NCBI RefSeq assembly: GCF_015999245.1
Contig: NZ_JAEAMR010000007.1
Location: forward strand, 814,973-878,972
Reading direction: 5' to 3'
Origin: Streptomyces sp. AV19
Lineage (GTDB): Bacteria; Actinomycetota; Actinomycetes; Streptomycetales; Streptomycetaceae
DNA: 64,000 nt
The notes under the pieces are model-generated. The model was not told the DNA's origin. It was given only the letters and a program-made list of their open reading frames with translations, and searched no databases. The translations under genes were made by a program, and so were the position numbers. Shown in pieces: positions 41,157 to 49,938 of this stretch (position 1 is the first letter of the stretch; each line of letters starts with the position of its first letter).

Positions 41157-43034
41157 CTACGCCGGCGTCTCCTCCAACTCCCCCAGCGCCTCCAGGATCT
41201 GCTCCCCGTACTTCGCCAGCTTGTTCTCGCCGACGCCGCTCACGCCGCCCAGCGCGTCCAGCGAGTCCGGCCGCTGGGTGGCGATCTCGCGCAGCGTCGC
41301 GTCGTGGAAGATGACGTACGCGGGGACGCCCTGCTCCTTCGCCTGGGCGGCGCGCCAGGCGCGGAGCGTCTCGAAGACGGGGAGGGCCGTCTCGGGGAGG
41401 TCCGCGGGGGCCGGGCGGGCCGCGCCGCGGGACTTGCCCGGGGCCGAGCGGGCCCGCGACGGCTTCTCCGGCTCGCGGCGCATCAGGACCTCGCGGCGGC
41501 GGCCGAGGACGTCACCGCTGGCCTCCGTCAGGACGAGCGTGCCGTACTCGCCCTCCACGGCGAGCAGGCCCAGCGCCAGCAACTGCCGTACGACGGCGCG
41601 CCATTCGGGGGCGCTGAGGTCGGTGCCGATGCCGAAGACGGTCAGCTGGTCGTGGTCGTGCTGGATGACCTTGGCGGTCTTCTTGCCGAGGAGGATGTCG
41701 ATGATCTGGCCCGCGCCGAACTTCTGCCGCCGCTCGCGGGCGAGCCGGAAGACGGTGGAGAGGAACTTCTGCGCGGCGATGGTGCCGTCCCAGGTGACGG
41801 GCGGGGTCAGGCAGGTGTCGCAGTTGCCGCAGGGCTCGCCGCCCGGCTGGCCGAAGTAGTCCAGCAGGCGCACCCGCCGGCACTCGACCGTCTCGCAGAG
41901 GGCGAGCATCGCGTCCAGGTGGGCGGTCAGGCGCCGGCGGTGCGCGTCGTCGCCCTCCGAGCCGTCGATCATCTTGCGCTGCTGGACGACGTCCTGGAGC
42001 CCGTAGGCCAGCCAGGCCGTGGACGGCAGGCCGTCGCGCCCGGCGCGGCCGGTCTCCTGGTAGTAGCCCTCGACGGACTTGGGCAGGTCGAGGTGGGCGA
42101 CGAAGCGGACGTCCGGCTTGTCGATGCCCATGCCGAAGGCGATCGTGGCGACCATCACCACGCCGTCCTCGCGCAGGAAGCGCGCCTGGTTGGCGGCGCG
42201 GACGCGCGCGTCGAGGCCCGCGTGGTACGGGAGGGCCTCGACGCCGTGGGCGACCAGGAAGTCGGCGACGTCCTCGACGCTCTTGCGGGACAGGCAGTAG
42301 ACGACGCCCGCGTCCCCCGGGTGCTCGCCGTGGATCAGCTCCAGGAGCTGCTTCCTCGGGTCGTTCTTCGGGGCGATCCGGTACTGGATGTTGGGCCGGT
42401 CGAAGCTGGCGACGAAGTGACGGGCGTCACCGAGCTGCAGCCGGGCGGCGATCTCGCGGCGGGTGGCCTCCGTCGCCGTCGCGGTCAGGGCGATGCGGGG
42501 GACGTCGGGCCAGCGCTCGTGCAGGGCGGAGAGCGCGAGGTAGTCGGGGCGGAAGTCGTGGCCCCACGACGCGACGCAGTGCGCCTCGTCGATGGCGAAG
42601 ACGGAGACCTTGCCCCGGTCGAGCAGGCCCATGGTCGACTCCAGGCGCAGCCGCTCCGGCGCCAGGTAGAGCACGTCCAGCTCGCCCGCGAGGAACTCGG
42701 CCTCCACCATGCGGCGCTCGTCGAGGTCCTGCGTCGAGTTCAGGAAGCCGGCCCGGACGCCGAGGGCGCGCAGCGCGTCCACCTGGTCCTGCATGAGCGC
42801 GATCAGCGGCGAGACGACCACGCCGACGCCCGGTCTGACCAGTGCCGGGATCTGGTAGCACAGCGACTTGCCGCCGCCCGTGGGCATCAGGACGAGCGCG
42901 TCGCCACCTGCGACGACGTGCTCGATGATCTCTTCCTGCTCCCCGCGGAACGCGTCGTAACCGAAGACGCGGCGCAGGACCCCCAGCGCCTCGCTGGACG
43001 CGCCGGGCTCGCTGTTCTCAGTGGGGTCGGCCAT
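41157..43034 (-). CDS. recQ: ATP-dependent DNA helicase RecQ
   Basis: A 625-residue 3'-5' helicase that unwinds forks and recombination intermediates. Helicase motifs are intact: [17 protein letters not shown] (I), [19 protein letters not shown] (II and the RecQ aromatic loop), [11 protein letters not shown] (III), and [12 protein letters not shown] (VI). The zinc site [11 protein letters not shown]...CGNCDTC follows, then the winged-helix RQC domain and a C-terminal HRDC domain ([20 protein letters not shown]). The ATG at 43034 is preceded by a TACACT -10 at 6 bases, so the mRNA may be leaderless. The frame continues far upstream through the next gene as an artefact of high GC. Confidence 0.95.
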   Translation of the reverse strand: MADPTENSEPGASSEALGVLRRVFGYDAFRGEQEEIIEHVVAGGDALVLMPTGGGKSLCYQIPALVRPGVGVVVSPLIALMQDQVDALRALGVRAGFLNSTQDLDERRMVEAEFLAGELDVLYLAPERLRLESTMGLLDRGKVSVFAIDEAHCVASWGHDFRPDYLALSALHERWPDVPRIALTATATEATRREIAARLQLGDARHFVASFDRPNIQYRIAPKNDPRKQLLELIHGEHPGDAGVVYCLSRKSVEDVADFLVAHGVEALPYHAGLDARVRAANQARFLREDGVVMVATIAFGMGIDKPDVRFVAHLDLPKSVEGYYQETGRAGRDGLPSTAWLAYGLQDVVQQRKMIDGSEGDDAHRRRLTAHLDAMLALCETVECRRVRLLDYFGQPGGEPCGNCDTCLTPPVTWDGTIAAQKFLSTVFRLARERRQKFGAGQIIDILLGKKTAKVIQHDHDQLTVFGIGTDLSAPEWRAVVRQLLALGLLAVEGEYGTLVLTEASGDVLGRRREVLMRREPEKPSRARSAPGKSRGAARPAPADLPETALPVFETLRAWRAAQAKEQGVPAYVIFHDATLREIATQRPDSLDALGGVSGVGENKLAKYGEQILEALGELEETPA

Positions 43035-43040
43035 TCGGGC

Positions 43041-43046
43041 AGTGTA
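43041..43046 (-). promoter_or_regulatory. -10 element of leaderless recQ transcript
   Basis: TACACT on the minus strand, 6 bases before the ATG, with no Shine-Dalgarno in between. Confidence 0.4.
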
Positions 43047-43102
43047 CGAGGATCGGCCGGGCCCGGTCGGGGCCTGTGGAAAACCCAGCGCTTGTGGACA
43101 AC

Positions 43103-45145
43103 TCAGGCCACCTCTATCCCGTACTCCTGCACCAGCGCCTCCAGGCCCCCCGTGTATCCCTTGCCTCCCACGACGAAGTCCCAGTTCCCGCCGGACCGCT
43201 TCCGGAACGAGCCCAGCACCAGGGCCGTCTCGCCCGGCCGCCCGTCGGACACCTCCAGCTGCCCCAGCTCGGCCCCCGCCGCGTCCGACAGCCGGATCCG
43301 GGCGTCGGTGAAGAGGGAGAGGTCGGCCTCCGGGTTGACCTCCGGATCTATGGCCGCCGCCAGCACCAGCCGGTCCGCGGCCGCCGGCAGCGCGTCGAAG
43401 GCCACCCGCAGGGCGGCCCGGTCCCCGGACCGGGGCAGCGGCTCGGCGGCGCGGACGGTGCCGTCGGGGGTGCGCGGGTTGTTGTAGAAGACGAAGTGGT
43501 CGTCGCTGAGCACCCGGGCGCCCTTGCACACCAGGGCGCAGACGTCCAGGGCGACGCGGCCGGACCAGGACATCCCGAGCACGTTGTGATCGGCGGGAGG
43601 CTCGGTCCGGGGGGCGCGCGGCGTCTGCCCCGGCCCCAGCCGCCCCCGCAGCCCGTGCTGCGCCAGCAGCCCCACCAGCTCCTCGCCGGACACCAGGGTC
43701 AGCGGCTTGCCGTTGGCGAAGGCGTACGAGCCGGGGCCGAACCCCGAGGTCGTGACGAGCACGCCCTTGTTCGCCCCGGCCCCCTGCACCGTCCCGAACA
43801 GGTCGCGCACCGCGGTCGGCGGGACGGTCCTGCGGTAGCGCTTGACCTGGACGATGATCCGGCCGCCGCTGATCGGGTCCGGGTCGAGGGCCTCGACGTC
43901 CACGCCGCCGTCGTTGGACCGCGTCGTCATCACCGCCTGCATGCCCCGGGCCCGGAACAGCTCCGCGACCAGCGCCTCGAAGGCGACGGGGTCCATCTCG
44001 AACAGGTCCGGGCCGTCGTCCGCCCCGCCGCCGTGCGAGACGACGCCCCGGCCGACCTCGTCGGGCGTCCGCTCCGGCCGGACGGCCGTGCGCTGGTCCG
44101 GGCGCGCCGACAGCCGCCCGCCCAGGGCGTCCGTCAGGCACTCCGGCGCGCTCACCTGCTCCAGGTGCAGCCGCCCGAACGTCGTCCGGTCCACCGTCAC
44201 CGCCGCCAGCACCAGACGGGCCCGCCGCCCGGTCGCCGGGTCGTGGTCGTCGACGAAGCCGTTCAGCACGACGGACTCCAGCGCCCCGTACTCGTCCGCC
44301 GCGAACAGCTCGCGCACCGCCAGCAGCACGCACTGCGCCAGGACGTCCCGGTACAGCGCCCTGCGCCGGGTGACCGGGAGGGCCGTCTCCTTCTCCTGGT
44401 CGGCGGTGGGCATGTACCGCACCGCCTTCACCTCCGGCACGACGTCGAAGCCCGGCAGCTCCCACTCCAGGACGAGCTGGCGGGCGCCCGGGTCGTAGGC
44501 GGCGGAGATCTGGTGCGGGAACTCGTCCGGCAGGGCGGTCGAGGCGTACAGCGCGGCCGAGAAGTACTCGACGACCGCGTCAGGGTCGCCCGCGCGCAGT
44601 GCGCCCACGAGCTCCGCGACCCCCGCGTTGTGCTGCCGCACCTGCGCCAGCCGGGCCTGTGCCCACTGGTCGTACTGCCGCCGGTACGCGGCCAGTTGGT
44701 GCTGCCGCTGCGCCTCGGCGGCCTGCGCCGCGCGCAGGTCGGCCTCGTACTGCGCCCGTCTGCCGAGGCCGTACCGCCCCGGGTCCGGCATCAGCGTCGG
44801 CTGCCCCAGGTGCCCCGGGCCGAACGGCTCCAGCGCCTCCGGCTCCGCCAGCCGCCCCGTCGTGAACCCCGGCGCCGCGCACCCCGCCCCGAGCAGCCCC
44901 TCCAGCGCCGCGACCCGCGCCTGGAGCTCCTCCGTCCGCCGCCGCGCCTCGGCCTCCCGCCCCTGCCGGTAGGCGGCCCGCCGCTCCCGGTCCAGCCGCG
45001 CGGCCTCCCGCTCCGCCGCCCGCTGCTGCCGCTCCCGCTCCCGCTGCTCCTGTACCAGCGCCCGCTGCCTGAGCTCCTGCTGCCGTTGGCGGTCGCGCTG
45101 GGCCTCGGCCCAGATGCCTATCAGCCCGTTGGAGCGACGAGTCAT
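43103..45145 (-). CDS. Coiled-coil / Mrr-type restriction endonuclease / TerD fusion protein
   Basis: A 680-residue multidomain protein. Residues 1-85 are a highly charged coiled coil ([20 protein letters not shown]). A middle domain (about 165-340) contains [20 protein letters not shown] and [20 protein letters not shown] and is unassigned. Residues 385-490 form an Mrr-like PD-(D/E)xK nuclease: [20 protein letters not shown], the Asp in NDGGVDVEA, and the QVK in IIVQVKRYR. Residues 520-680 are a TerD domain ([51 protein letters not shown]). TerD domains bind calcium and occur in stress and conflict systems. The fusion suggests a self-contained nuclease sensor; GGGGGAGGG precedes the ATG. Confidence 0.88.
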   Translation of the reverse strand: MTRRSNGLIGIWAEAQRDRQRQQELRQRALVQEQRERERQQRAAEREAARLDRERRAAYRQGREAEARRRTEELQARVAALEGLLGAGCAAPGFTTGRLAEPEALEPFGPGHLGQPTLMPDPGRYGLGRRAQYEADLRAAQAAEAQRQHQLAAYRRQYDQWAQARLAQVRQHNAGVAELVGALRAGDPDAVVEYFSAALYASTALPDEFPHQISAAYDPGARQLVLEWELPGFDVVPEVKAVRYMPTADQEKETALPVTRRRALYRDVLAQCVLLAVRELFAADEYGALESVVLNGFVDDHDPATGRRARLVLAAVTVDRTTFGRLHLEQVSAPECLTDALGGRLSARPDQRTAVRPERTPDEVGRGVVSHGGGADDGPDLFEMDPVAFEALVAELFRARGMQAVMTTRSNDGGVDVEALDPDPISGGRIIVQVKRYRRTVPPTAVRDLFGTVQGAGANKGVLVTTSGFGPGSYAFANGKPLTLVSGEELVGLLAQHGLRGRLGPGQTPRAPRTEPPADHNVLGMSWSGRVALDVCALVCKGARVLSDDHFVFYNNPRTPDGTVRAAEPLPRSGDRAALRVAFDALPAAADRLVLAAAIDPEVNPEADLSLFTDARIRLSDAAGAELGQLEVSDGRPGETALVLGSFRKRSGGNWDFVVGGKGYTGGLEALVQEYGIEVA

Positions 45146-45319
45146 GCGGAATCAGCCCTCCCCCCGAGACTGCTTCCGTCCCGGAACCGCGTTACGTACT
45201 GGCTGCGTGACCAGCGGTGACCCGTCAACTTTAGTCGGGGGCGGGGGCGTTTCCCCGGCCTCCCTCGGGATGAGGGCCCAGGATGACGGACGGTCAGGGG
45301 AGGCGCATCGGCCCGACGG

Positions 45320-45988
45320 TCACGCCCCGCCGGCCTCCGCCTCCGCCAGGAGCTTTTCCATCGGGGCTATCGCCAGGGCGCCGCCCGCCACGATCCCCAG
45401 GGCGATCGCGCCCAGCAGCATCGCCGTCGAGCCCCAGGACGCCATCGTCTCCACCGGCAGCGTGTACGCGCCGACGACGCGGGCCGCGCACTCCGCCAGC
45501 AGGGCCGCGCCCCAGACCAGGCTGAAGACGCGCTCGTGGCGGCGGAAGCGGGGGTCGGTCGTCGACAGGCGGTCCCAGGCGGCGGACTTGGCGGGGCTGG
45601 ACTTGACCAGCATGGGCTTGAGGCCGGCCGTCATCATCGGGCGGCCGCGGGTCACGGACCAGAGGATGGCGAGGGCGACGAAGCTGCTGATCGCGGAGTC
45701 CTTGGCCAGCATCAGGCGGGCGTCGCCGCCGACGAAGGCGAGGGCGATGGAGAGGACGTTGACGACGACCATCACCGTCGCCAGGGCGTTGAAGGTGCGC
45801 TTGCGGAGGGCGTCGGCGATCGAGTGCGCCGCCGGGATCACGCTGCTGAGTGCCAGGGAGAGGACGAGGCCCAGGCCGAGGGCCGCGTGCAGGAGGTAGT
45901 AGGAGCCGAGGGGGAGCGCGATGTCCAGGAGGAGGGGTTTGAAGGCCGCCAGGGGGTGGGGCGGGGCGGGGGCGGTGTCCTGCGGCAT
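45320..45988 (-). CDS. VC0807-like integral membrane protein
   Basis: A 222-residue membrane protein with five or six helices (LLDIALPLGSYYLLHAALGL, ALATVMVVVNVLSIALAFVG). GGDARLMLAKDSAISSFVAL, then WSVTRGRPMMTAGLKPMLVK, matches the VC0807/DUF3159-like family, where a central D-S and R-P pair is conserved. GGAG lies close before the ATG. It lies 100 bases after the conservon and may share its transcript. Function unknown. The 174 bp to the TerD-fusion gene hold no gene I can see. Confidence 0.75.
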   Translation of the reverse strand: MPQDTAPAPPHPLAAFKPLLLDIALPLGSYYLLHAALGLGLVLSLALSSVIPAAHSIADALRKRTFNALATVMVVVNVLSIALAFVGGDARLMLAKDSAISSFVALAILWSVTRGRPMMTAGLKPMLVKSSPAKSAAWDRLSTTDPRFRRHERVFSLVWGAALLAECAARVVGAYTLPVETMASWGSTAMLLGAIALGIVAGGALAIAPMEKLLAEAEAGGA

Positions 45989-46088
45989 GGGGTGCTCCTG
46001 CGGTCTGTTCCTCGGGTACGGGAACAGCCTCGCCCGGCGGGCTCCACGTCCGGCAGAGACGGGTGTGGGGGGTCCGCCGGGACAAATG

Positions 46089-47369
46089 TCATGCCCGCAG
46101 GACGGGGAGCGTGCCCACGCTGTTGGTGATGAAGGACGGGACGGGCGTCAGGGACTCCGGGGGGACGGCCAGGGAGAGCTTCGGGAAGCGGTCGAAGAGG
46201 GCCGGGAGGGCCACCCCCGCCTCCTGCCGGGCCAGGGCGGCGCCCACGCAGAAGTGGGCGCCGTGGCCGAAGGTCAGGTGGCGCGTCTGCTCGCGGGTGA
46301 GGTCGAAGTCGCCGGCCGTCGGGCCGTACCGGTCCGCGTCGCGGCCCGCCGCCGCGTACGAGACGAGGATCGCGTCACCGCGCCGGATCACCTCGCCCGC
46401 CAGCGGGATGTCCTCCGTCGCGTACCGCATCGGGAAGTGGCCGACCGGCGAGTCCCAGCGCAGGATCTCCTCGGTGACGGAGGTCCAGGGGCGCTCCCCG
46501 GAGAGCACGAGGGCCAGTTGCCCGGGGTGGGTGAGCAGGGCGCGCACCGCGTTGGTCACGAGGTTGAGGGTCGTGCTGTGGCCCGCGACGAGCATGAGGA
46601 GGAGGGTGCCGATGAGCTCCTCCTCGGAGAGCCGGTCCCCGTCCTCCCGGGCGGCGATCAGGTCGGTGGTGATGTCCTCGCCGGGCCGCGCCCGCTTCTC
46701 GGCGGCGAGGTCCGCGAGCAGCGAGAGCAGCCGGCGGCGGGTGGTGAGGACCTCGTCGGGGCCGGTGGCGCTGCTGGCGAGGCTCGCGGACAGGGCGCGG
46801 AACTCGTCGTAGCGCTCCGGCGGTACGCCCAGCAGGTTGCCGATGGTGCGCATGGCGAGGGGGTAGGCGTAGTGGAGGCGCAGGTCGACGGGCGTGTCGG
46901 GGCCACCGGTGGCGAAGTGGCCGTCCAGGTCGTCGAGCAGGGCGCTCACGGTCGCCTCCGTGCGCGCGTGCATCCCGGCGATGCGCCGGGGCGTGAACGC
47001 CTGCGCGACCAGGGCCCGCAGCCGCCGGTGGTCGTCCCCGTCGGCGGTGACCATTCCGGCCGGCTCGACGAAGTTGATGAGCGACCAGCCCTCGGGGACG
47101 GCGCCCGACGCCAACAGGGCCCAGTTCGCCGGGTCCTTGGCGACGCGCGGATCGGTGACCAGGTCGCGCAGCACCTCGTACCGGGTGACCACCCAGGCCG
47201 GTATGCCGTCGGGGAGCTCGACGCGGACGACCGGGCCCAGGGCCTGCAACTCGCGTATCTCGCCGTGCAGATCGGAACCGGTCACGTCGAGGCGGAACGG
47301 ATCGAGGCGGAACGGATCGAGGTGGAGTGGATCGAGGTGGAGTGGATCGGGACGGAACGGAGCGTTCAT
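46089..47369 (-). CDS. Cytochrome P450, CYP154-like (conservon)
   Basis: A 426-residue monooxygenase. The I-helix has [13 protein letters not shown], the K-helix ExxR is in [11 protein letters not shown], and the heme loop is [17 protein letters not shown], all canonical. [20 protein letters not shown] is typical of CYP154. The N-terminus has a five-copy 15-bp tandem repeat encoding [20 protein letters not shown]. The ATG overlaps the upstream P450 stop by one base (TGATG), with GGAGG six bases before it. CYP157-CYP154 pairs recur in Streptomyces conservons. The substrate is unknown and electron-transfer partners are not in the window. Confidence 0.92.
   Translation of the reverse strand: MNAPFRPDPLHLDPLHLDPFRLDPFRLDVTGSDLHGEIRELQALGPVVRVELPDGIPAWVVTRYEVLRDLVTDPRVAKDPANWALLASGAVPEGWSLINFVEPAGMVTADGDDHRRLRALVAQAFTPRRIAGMHARTEATVSALLDDLDGHFATGGPDTPVDLRLHYAYPLAMRTIGNLLGVPPERYDEFRALSASLASSATGPDEVLTTRRRLLSLLADLAAEKRARPGEDITTDLIAAREDGDRLSEEELIGTLLLMLVAGHSTTLNLVTNAVRALLTHPGQLALVLSGERPWTSVTEEILRWDSPVGHFPMRYATEDIPLAGEVIRRGDAILVSYAAAGRDADRYGPTAGDFDLTREQTRHLTFGHGAHFCVGAALARQEAGVALPALFDRFPKLSLAVPPESLTPVPSFITNSVGTLPVLRA
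47285..47359 (-). repeat. Five-copy 15-bp tandem repeat in P450 N-terminus
   Basis: Units close to GATCGAGGCGGAACG (plus strand) occur five times in a row, two pairs being near-identical. They encode [20 protein letters not shown] residues and are probably variable in length between strains. Confidence 0.7.
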
Positions 47370-48583
47370 CACTGACCTCCAACTACGGTGGGCTGAACCG
47401 GGGTGAAACGGACGGGCAGCGCCGTCAGCGCGCGGGCCCACGGCGAGGGCCGGTACGCCAGCTCCCCGGCCGGCACGGCGAGCCGCAGGCCGGGCAGCCG
47501 GTGGATGAGGGTGTCGACGGCCGTGTGCGCGATCAGCCGCGCCGGGTCCCGGGCCGGGCAGGTGTGCGGGCCGGCGCCGAAGGCCAGGTGGGAGCGGTTG
47601 CCGGGGACGATGTGCCCGTCGGCCGGGCGGACGGCCGGGTCGCGGTTGGCCGCCGCCAGGCCCAGCAGCAGCGCGTCGCCCTCGCGGACGGACTGCCCGC
47701 CGAAGCGCAGGTCGCGGGTGGCGTAGCGGCCGGGGAAGTTCTGTACGGGCGCGTCCCGCCACAGCACCTCGTCCAGGGCCGCGTCCACGGTGAGCCGGCC
47801 GCCCGTGACGTGGCCGCGGAAGCGGGCGTCGGTGAGCAGCAGCCGGACGGTCGCGGCCGTCCAGTTCGCGGCGGGGCCGTTGCCCGCGACGATGACGACG
47901 GCGAGGTGGTGCAGCACCTCCTCCGCCGACAGCCCCTCGGGGTGGGCCAGCAGCCAGGAGGTGAGGTCCTCGCCGGGCTCCGTCTGCTTGCGCCGTACCA
48001 GCTCGCCGAGGATCCGCCGCAGCGCGGCGTCGCCGGCGGGCGCGTCCGGGCCGCTGTCCACCATCGCCCGCACCGCGCCGATGAGTTCGGGCGCGAGCCC
48101 GTCGGGCAGGCCGAGCATGCGCGAGGCGGTCCACAGCGGGAGCTGCAGGGCGTAGTCGGCCAGCAGGTCGGCGCGGCCGAGCGGGGCGACGGCGTCCAGC
48201 AGCATCCCGCAGAGCTGGGCGATGCTGCGGCGCAGCGCGTGCTGGTCGAGGCGGGCGAAGCCGTCGCTCACGGCCCGGTGGAGCCGGCGGTGTTCGGGGC
48301 CGTCGGCGAAGAGCACGGTCGGCCGGTACCCCATCATGGGCAGCAGCGGCGAGCCGGGACGCACCAGCCCCTCGCGCAGCGCCCGCCAGCGGCGCGAGTC
48401 GTGGGAGAAGCACTCCTCGTTGCGGGTGACCTCCAGCAGCTCGCGGTAGCCGAGCACCAGCCAGGCGGGGACGCCGGGTTCGAGCTCGACGGGGGCGACC
48501 GGGCCGTGCTCGCGGCGCAGGCGCTCGTAGAGGGCCTCGGTGTCGCCGGTGAGCGCCGCTCCGTACAGGGCTGTCGGGGTCAT
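47369..48583 (-). CDS. Cytochrome P450, CYP157-like, lacking ExxR (conservon)
   Basis: A 404-residue P450 with the heme-ligand loop FGAGPHTCPARDPARLI. In the K-helix the usual ExxR is replaced: LDEVLWRDAPVQNF reads ExxW. CYP157 enzymes are known to lack the ExxR motif and carry an E-x-x-L-W-like sequence, so this is a family property and not decay. The I-helix also differs (VIVAGNGPAANW lacks the AGxxT threonine). The start ATG overlaps the cvnD stop as ATGA, and GGAGG is about 10 bases upstream. It is translated just before the CYP154-like partner. Confidence 0.88.
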   Translation of the reverse strand: MTPTALYGAALTGDTEALYERLRREHGPVAPVELEPGVPAWLVLGYRELLEVTRNEECFSHDSRRWRALREGLVRPGSPLLPMMGYRPTVLFADGPEHRRLHRAVSDGFARLDQHALRRSIAQLCGMLLDAVAPLGRADLLADYALQLPLWTASRMLGLPDGLAPELIGAVRAMVDSGPDAPAGDAALRRILGELVRRKQTEPGEDLTSWLLAHPEGLSAEEVLHHLAVVIVAGNGPAANWTAATVRLLLTDARFRGHVTGGRLTVDAALDEVLWRDAPVQNFPGRYATRDLRFGGQSVREGDALLLGLAAANRDPAVRPADGHIVPGNRSHLAFGAGPHTCPARDPARLIAHTAVDTLIHRLPGLRLAVPAGELAYRPSPWARALTALPVRFTPVQPTVVGGQ

Positions 48584-49194
48584 GACGCGGGTGCCTCCGG
48601 GGCGGCGGCCGTGGTGTGGAGGTGGTCGACGAGGGTGATGAGCGAGGCGGCGCAGGACGAGCGGTCGCGGGCGTCGCAGAGCATCACCGGGGTGCCGGGC
48701 AACAGGTCGAGCGCCTCGCGGAGTTCCTCCTCCGGGTGCACGGGCGCGTCCGGGAAGGCGTTGGCCGCGACGGCGAACGGCACGCCCAGTTCCTCCAGGT
48801 GCCCCAGCACGTCGAAGCTCGCCTCCAGCCGCCGGGTGTCGACGAGCGCGAGGGCGCCGAGCGCGCCGTGCGTCAGGTGCCGCCACATCGGGAAGAAGCG
48901 CGGCTGGCCCGGGGTGCCGAACAGGTACAGCACGCGCCGCCGGTTGAGCGTGATCCGCCCGAAGTCCATCGCCACGGTGGTCGTGGCCTTGCCGGGCAGC
49001 ACGTCGTCCACGCCCTGCCCCGCCTGGGTCATCGTCTCCTCGGTGCGCAGCGGCGGGATCTCGCTGAGCGAGCCGATGAAGGTGGTCTTGCCGACGCCCA
49101 GCGGCCCGGCGATCACTATCTTGACGGAGGTGCGGACGGTGGAGGGCAGGTAACGGGCGCCGTCAGAGCCGACGTCAAAGCTGACGGAGTCCAT
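48580..49194 (-). CDS. CvnD: small Ras-like GTPase of a conservon
   Basis: A 204-residue GTP-binding protein. P-loop GPLGVGKTTFIGSLSE, switch/G3 region DFGRITLNRRRVLYLFGTPG, and the G4 loop replaced by AVAANAF, as in the conservon class with ATP/GTP_bind_1-like fold (MglA/Ras relatives). It is the fourth gene of a conservon, which acts like a G-protein-coupled module at the membrane. It overlaps cvnC by 20 bases at its start and the CYP157 gene by 4 at its end. Confidence 0.93.
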   Translation of the reverse strand: MDSVSFDVGSDGARYLPSTVRTSVKIVIAGPLGVGKTTFIGSLSEIPPLRTEETMTQAGQGVDDVLPGKATTTVAMDFGRITLNRRRVLYLFGTPGQPRFFPMWRHLTHGALGALALVDTRRLEASFDVLGHLEELGVPFAVAANAFPDAPVHPEEELREALDLLPGTPVMLCDARDRSSCAASLITLVDHLHTTAAAPEAPAS

Positions 49195-49537
49195 CGAGTA
49201 CCTCTTTCAGGAGCGAGGGGTCGTGCCGGTCGGCCGCGGTGACGGGGGGACGGGTCAGGACGAGGCCGGCGTCGAGCAGGTCGCCGAGGAGCACCTTGAC
49301 GACGGCGACGGGCTGGCGCAGGTGGGCGGCGACCTCCGCCACGGACAGCAACTGGACGCAGAGGCCGAGTATTTCGGCGGCCTCGGGGGTCAGATCCGGG
49401 GGCGGGAACGTACTGCCGCCCGTGGCCATCACCAGCGTCTCCAGCGCGAGGGAGTCGCGGGACGGGGCCGTCCGGCCGCCGGTGATCACATAGGGGCGTA
49501 CGGGGCCGGCGCCGGCCGTGCCCGCGGGGCCGCTCAT
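49175..49537 (-). CDS. CvnC: DUF742 protein of a conservon
   Basis: A 120-residue DUF742 protein (VRPYVITGGRTAPSRDSLAL, LCVQLLSVAEVAAHLRQPVA, VKVLLGDLLDAGLVLTRPP), a winged-helix-like fold. ATG 49537 overlaps the cvnB stop by 4 bases (ATGA). It belongs to the CvnA-B-C-D complex. Confidence 0.93.
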   Translation of the reverse strand: MSGPAGTAGAGPVRPYVITGGRTAPSRDSLALETLVMATGGSTFPPPDLTPEAAEILGLCVQLLSVAEVAAHLRQPVAVVKVLLGDLLDAGLVLTRPPVTAADRHDPSLLKEVLDGLRQL

Positions 49538-49938
49538 GGAGCGTCGGCGTCGGCGCGGGGCGGGCTGCTGAGGTGCGTGCCGATGCGCACCACCAGGTGC
49601 TGCATCTCCCGGGCCACCAGCCCGGCGTCCACGTCCGCGGCGGCGGCGACGGCCAGCGAGGCGCCGGGGCCCGCCGCCACCAGGAACAGGAACCCGCCGT
49701 CGAACTCCACCATCACCTGCCGCGGCGCGCTGTCCGCGCCCGCCAGCTGGGCGGCGGCCTCGTGGCCGAGCGAGAGCAGGCCGGAGCAGATCGCGGACAG
49801 CCGGTCGGCCTCGTCGGCGGATATCCCGGGGGAAGCGGCGAGCCGCAGGCCGTCGCGCGAGACGACGAGCGCGTGCCGCACCGCGGGGACCCGCAGGACG
49901 TCGGCCAGCAGCCACTCCAGATTCCCGTTCGTACTCAA
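49534..49938 (-). CDS. CvnB: roadblock/LC7 protein of a conservon
   Basis: A 134-residue roadblock/LC7 protein (LEWLLADVLRVPAVRHALVV, SRDGLRLAASPGISADEADR, FLFLVAAGPGASLAVAAAAD). In this family it acts as a GTPase-regulating partner of CvnD. TTG 49938 is supported by a TTGA overlap with the cvnA stop and AAAGGGAAA upstream; there is no suitable ATG or GTG. Confidence 0.93.
   Translation of the reverse strand: MSTNGNLEWLLADVLRVPAVRHALVVSRDGLRLAASPGISADEADRLSAICSGLLSLGHEAAAQLAGADSAPRQVMVEFDGGFLFLVAAGPGASLAVAAAADVDAGLVAREMQHLVVRIGTHLSSPPRADADAP

Noticed and set aside
43035..44465. Upstream extension of the recQ frame to 1102 codons
   Set aside because: It runs through the Mrr/TerD gene in another frame with Gly/Arg/Ala composition. 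RecQ homology starts at 43034, next to a promoter-like element.
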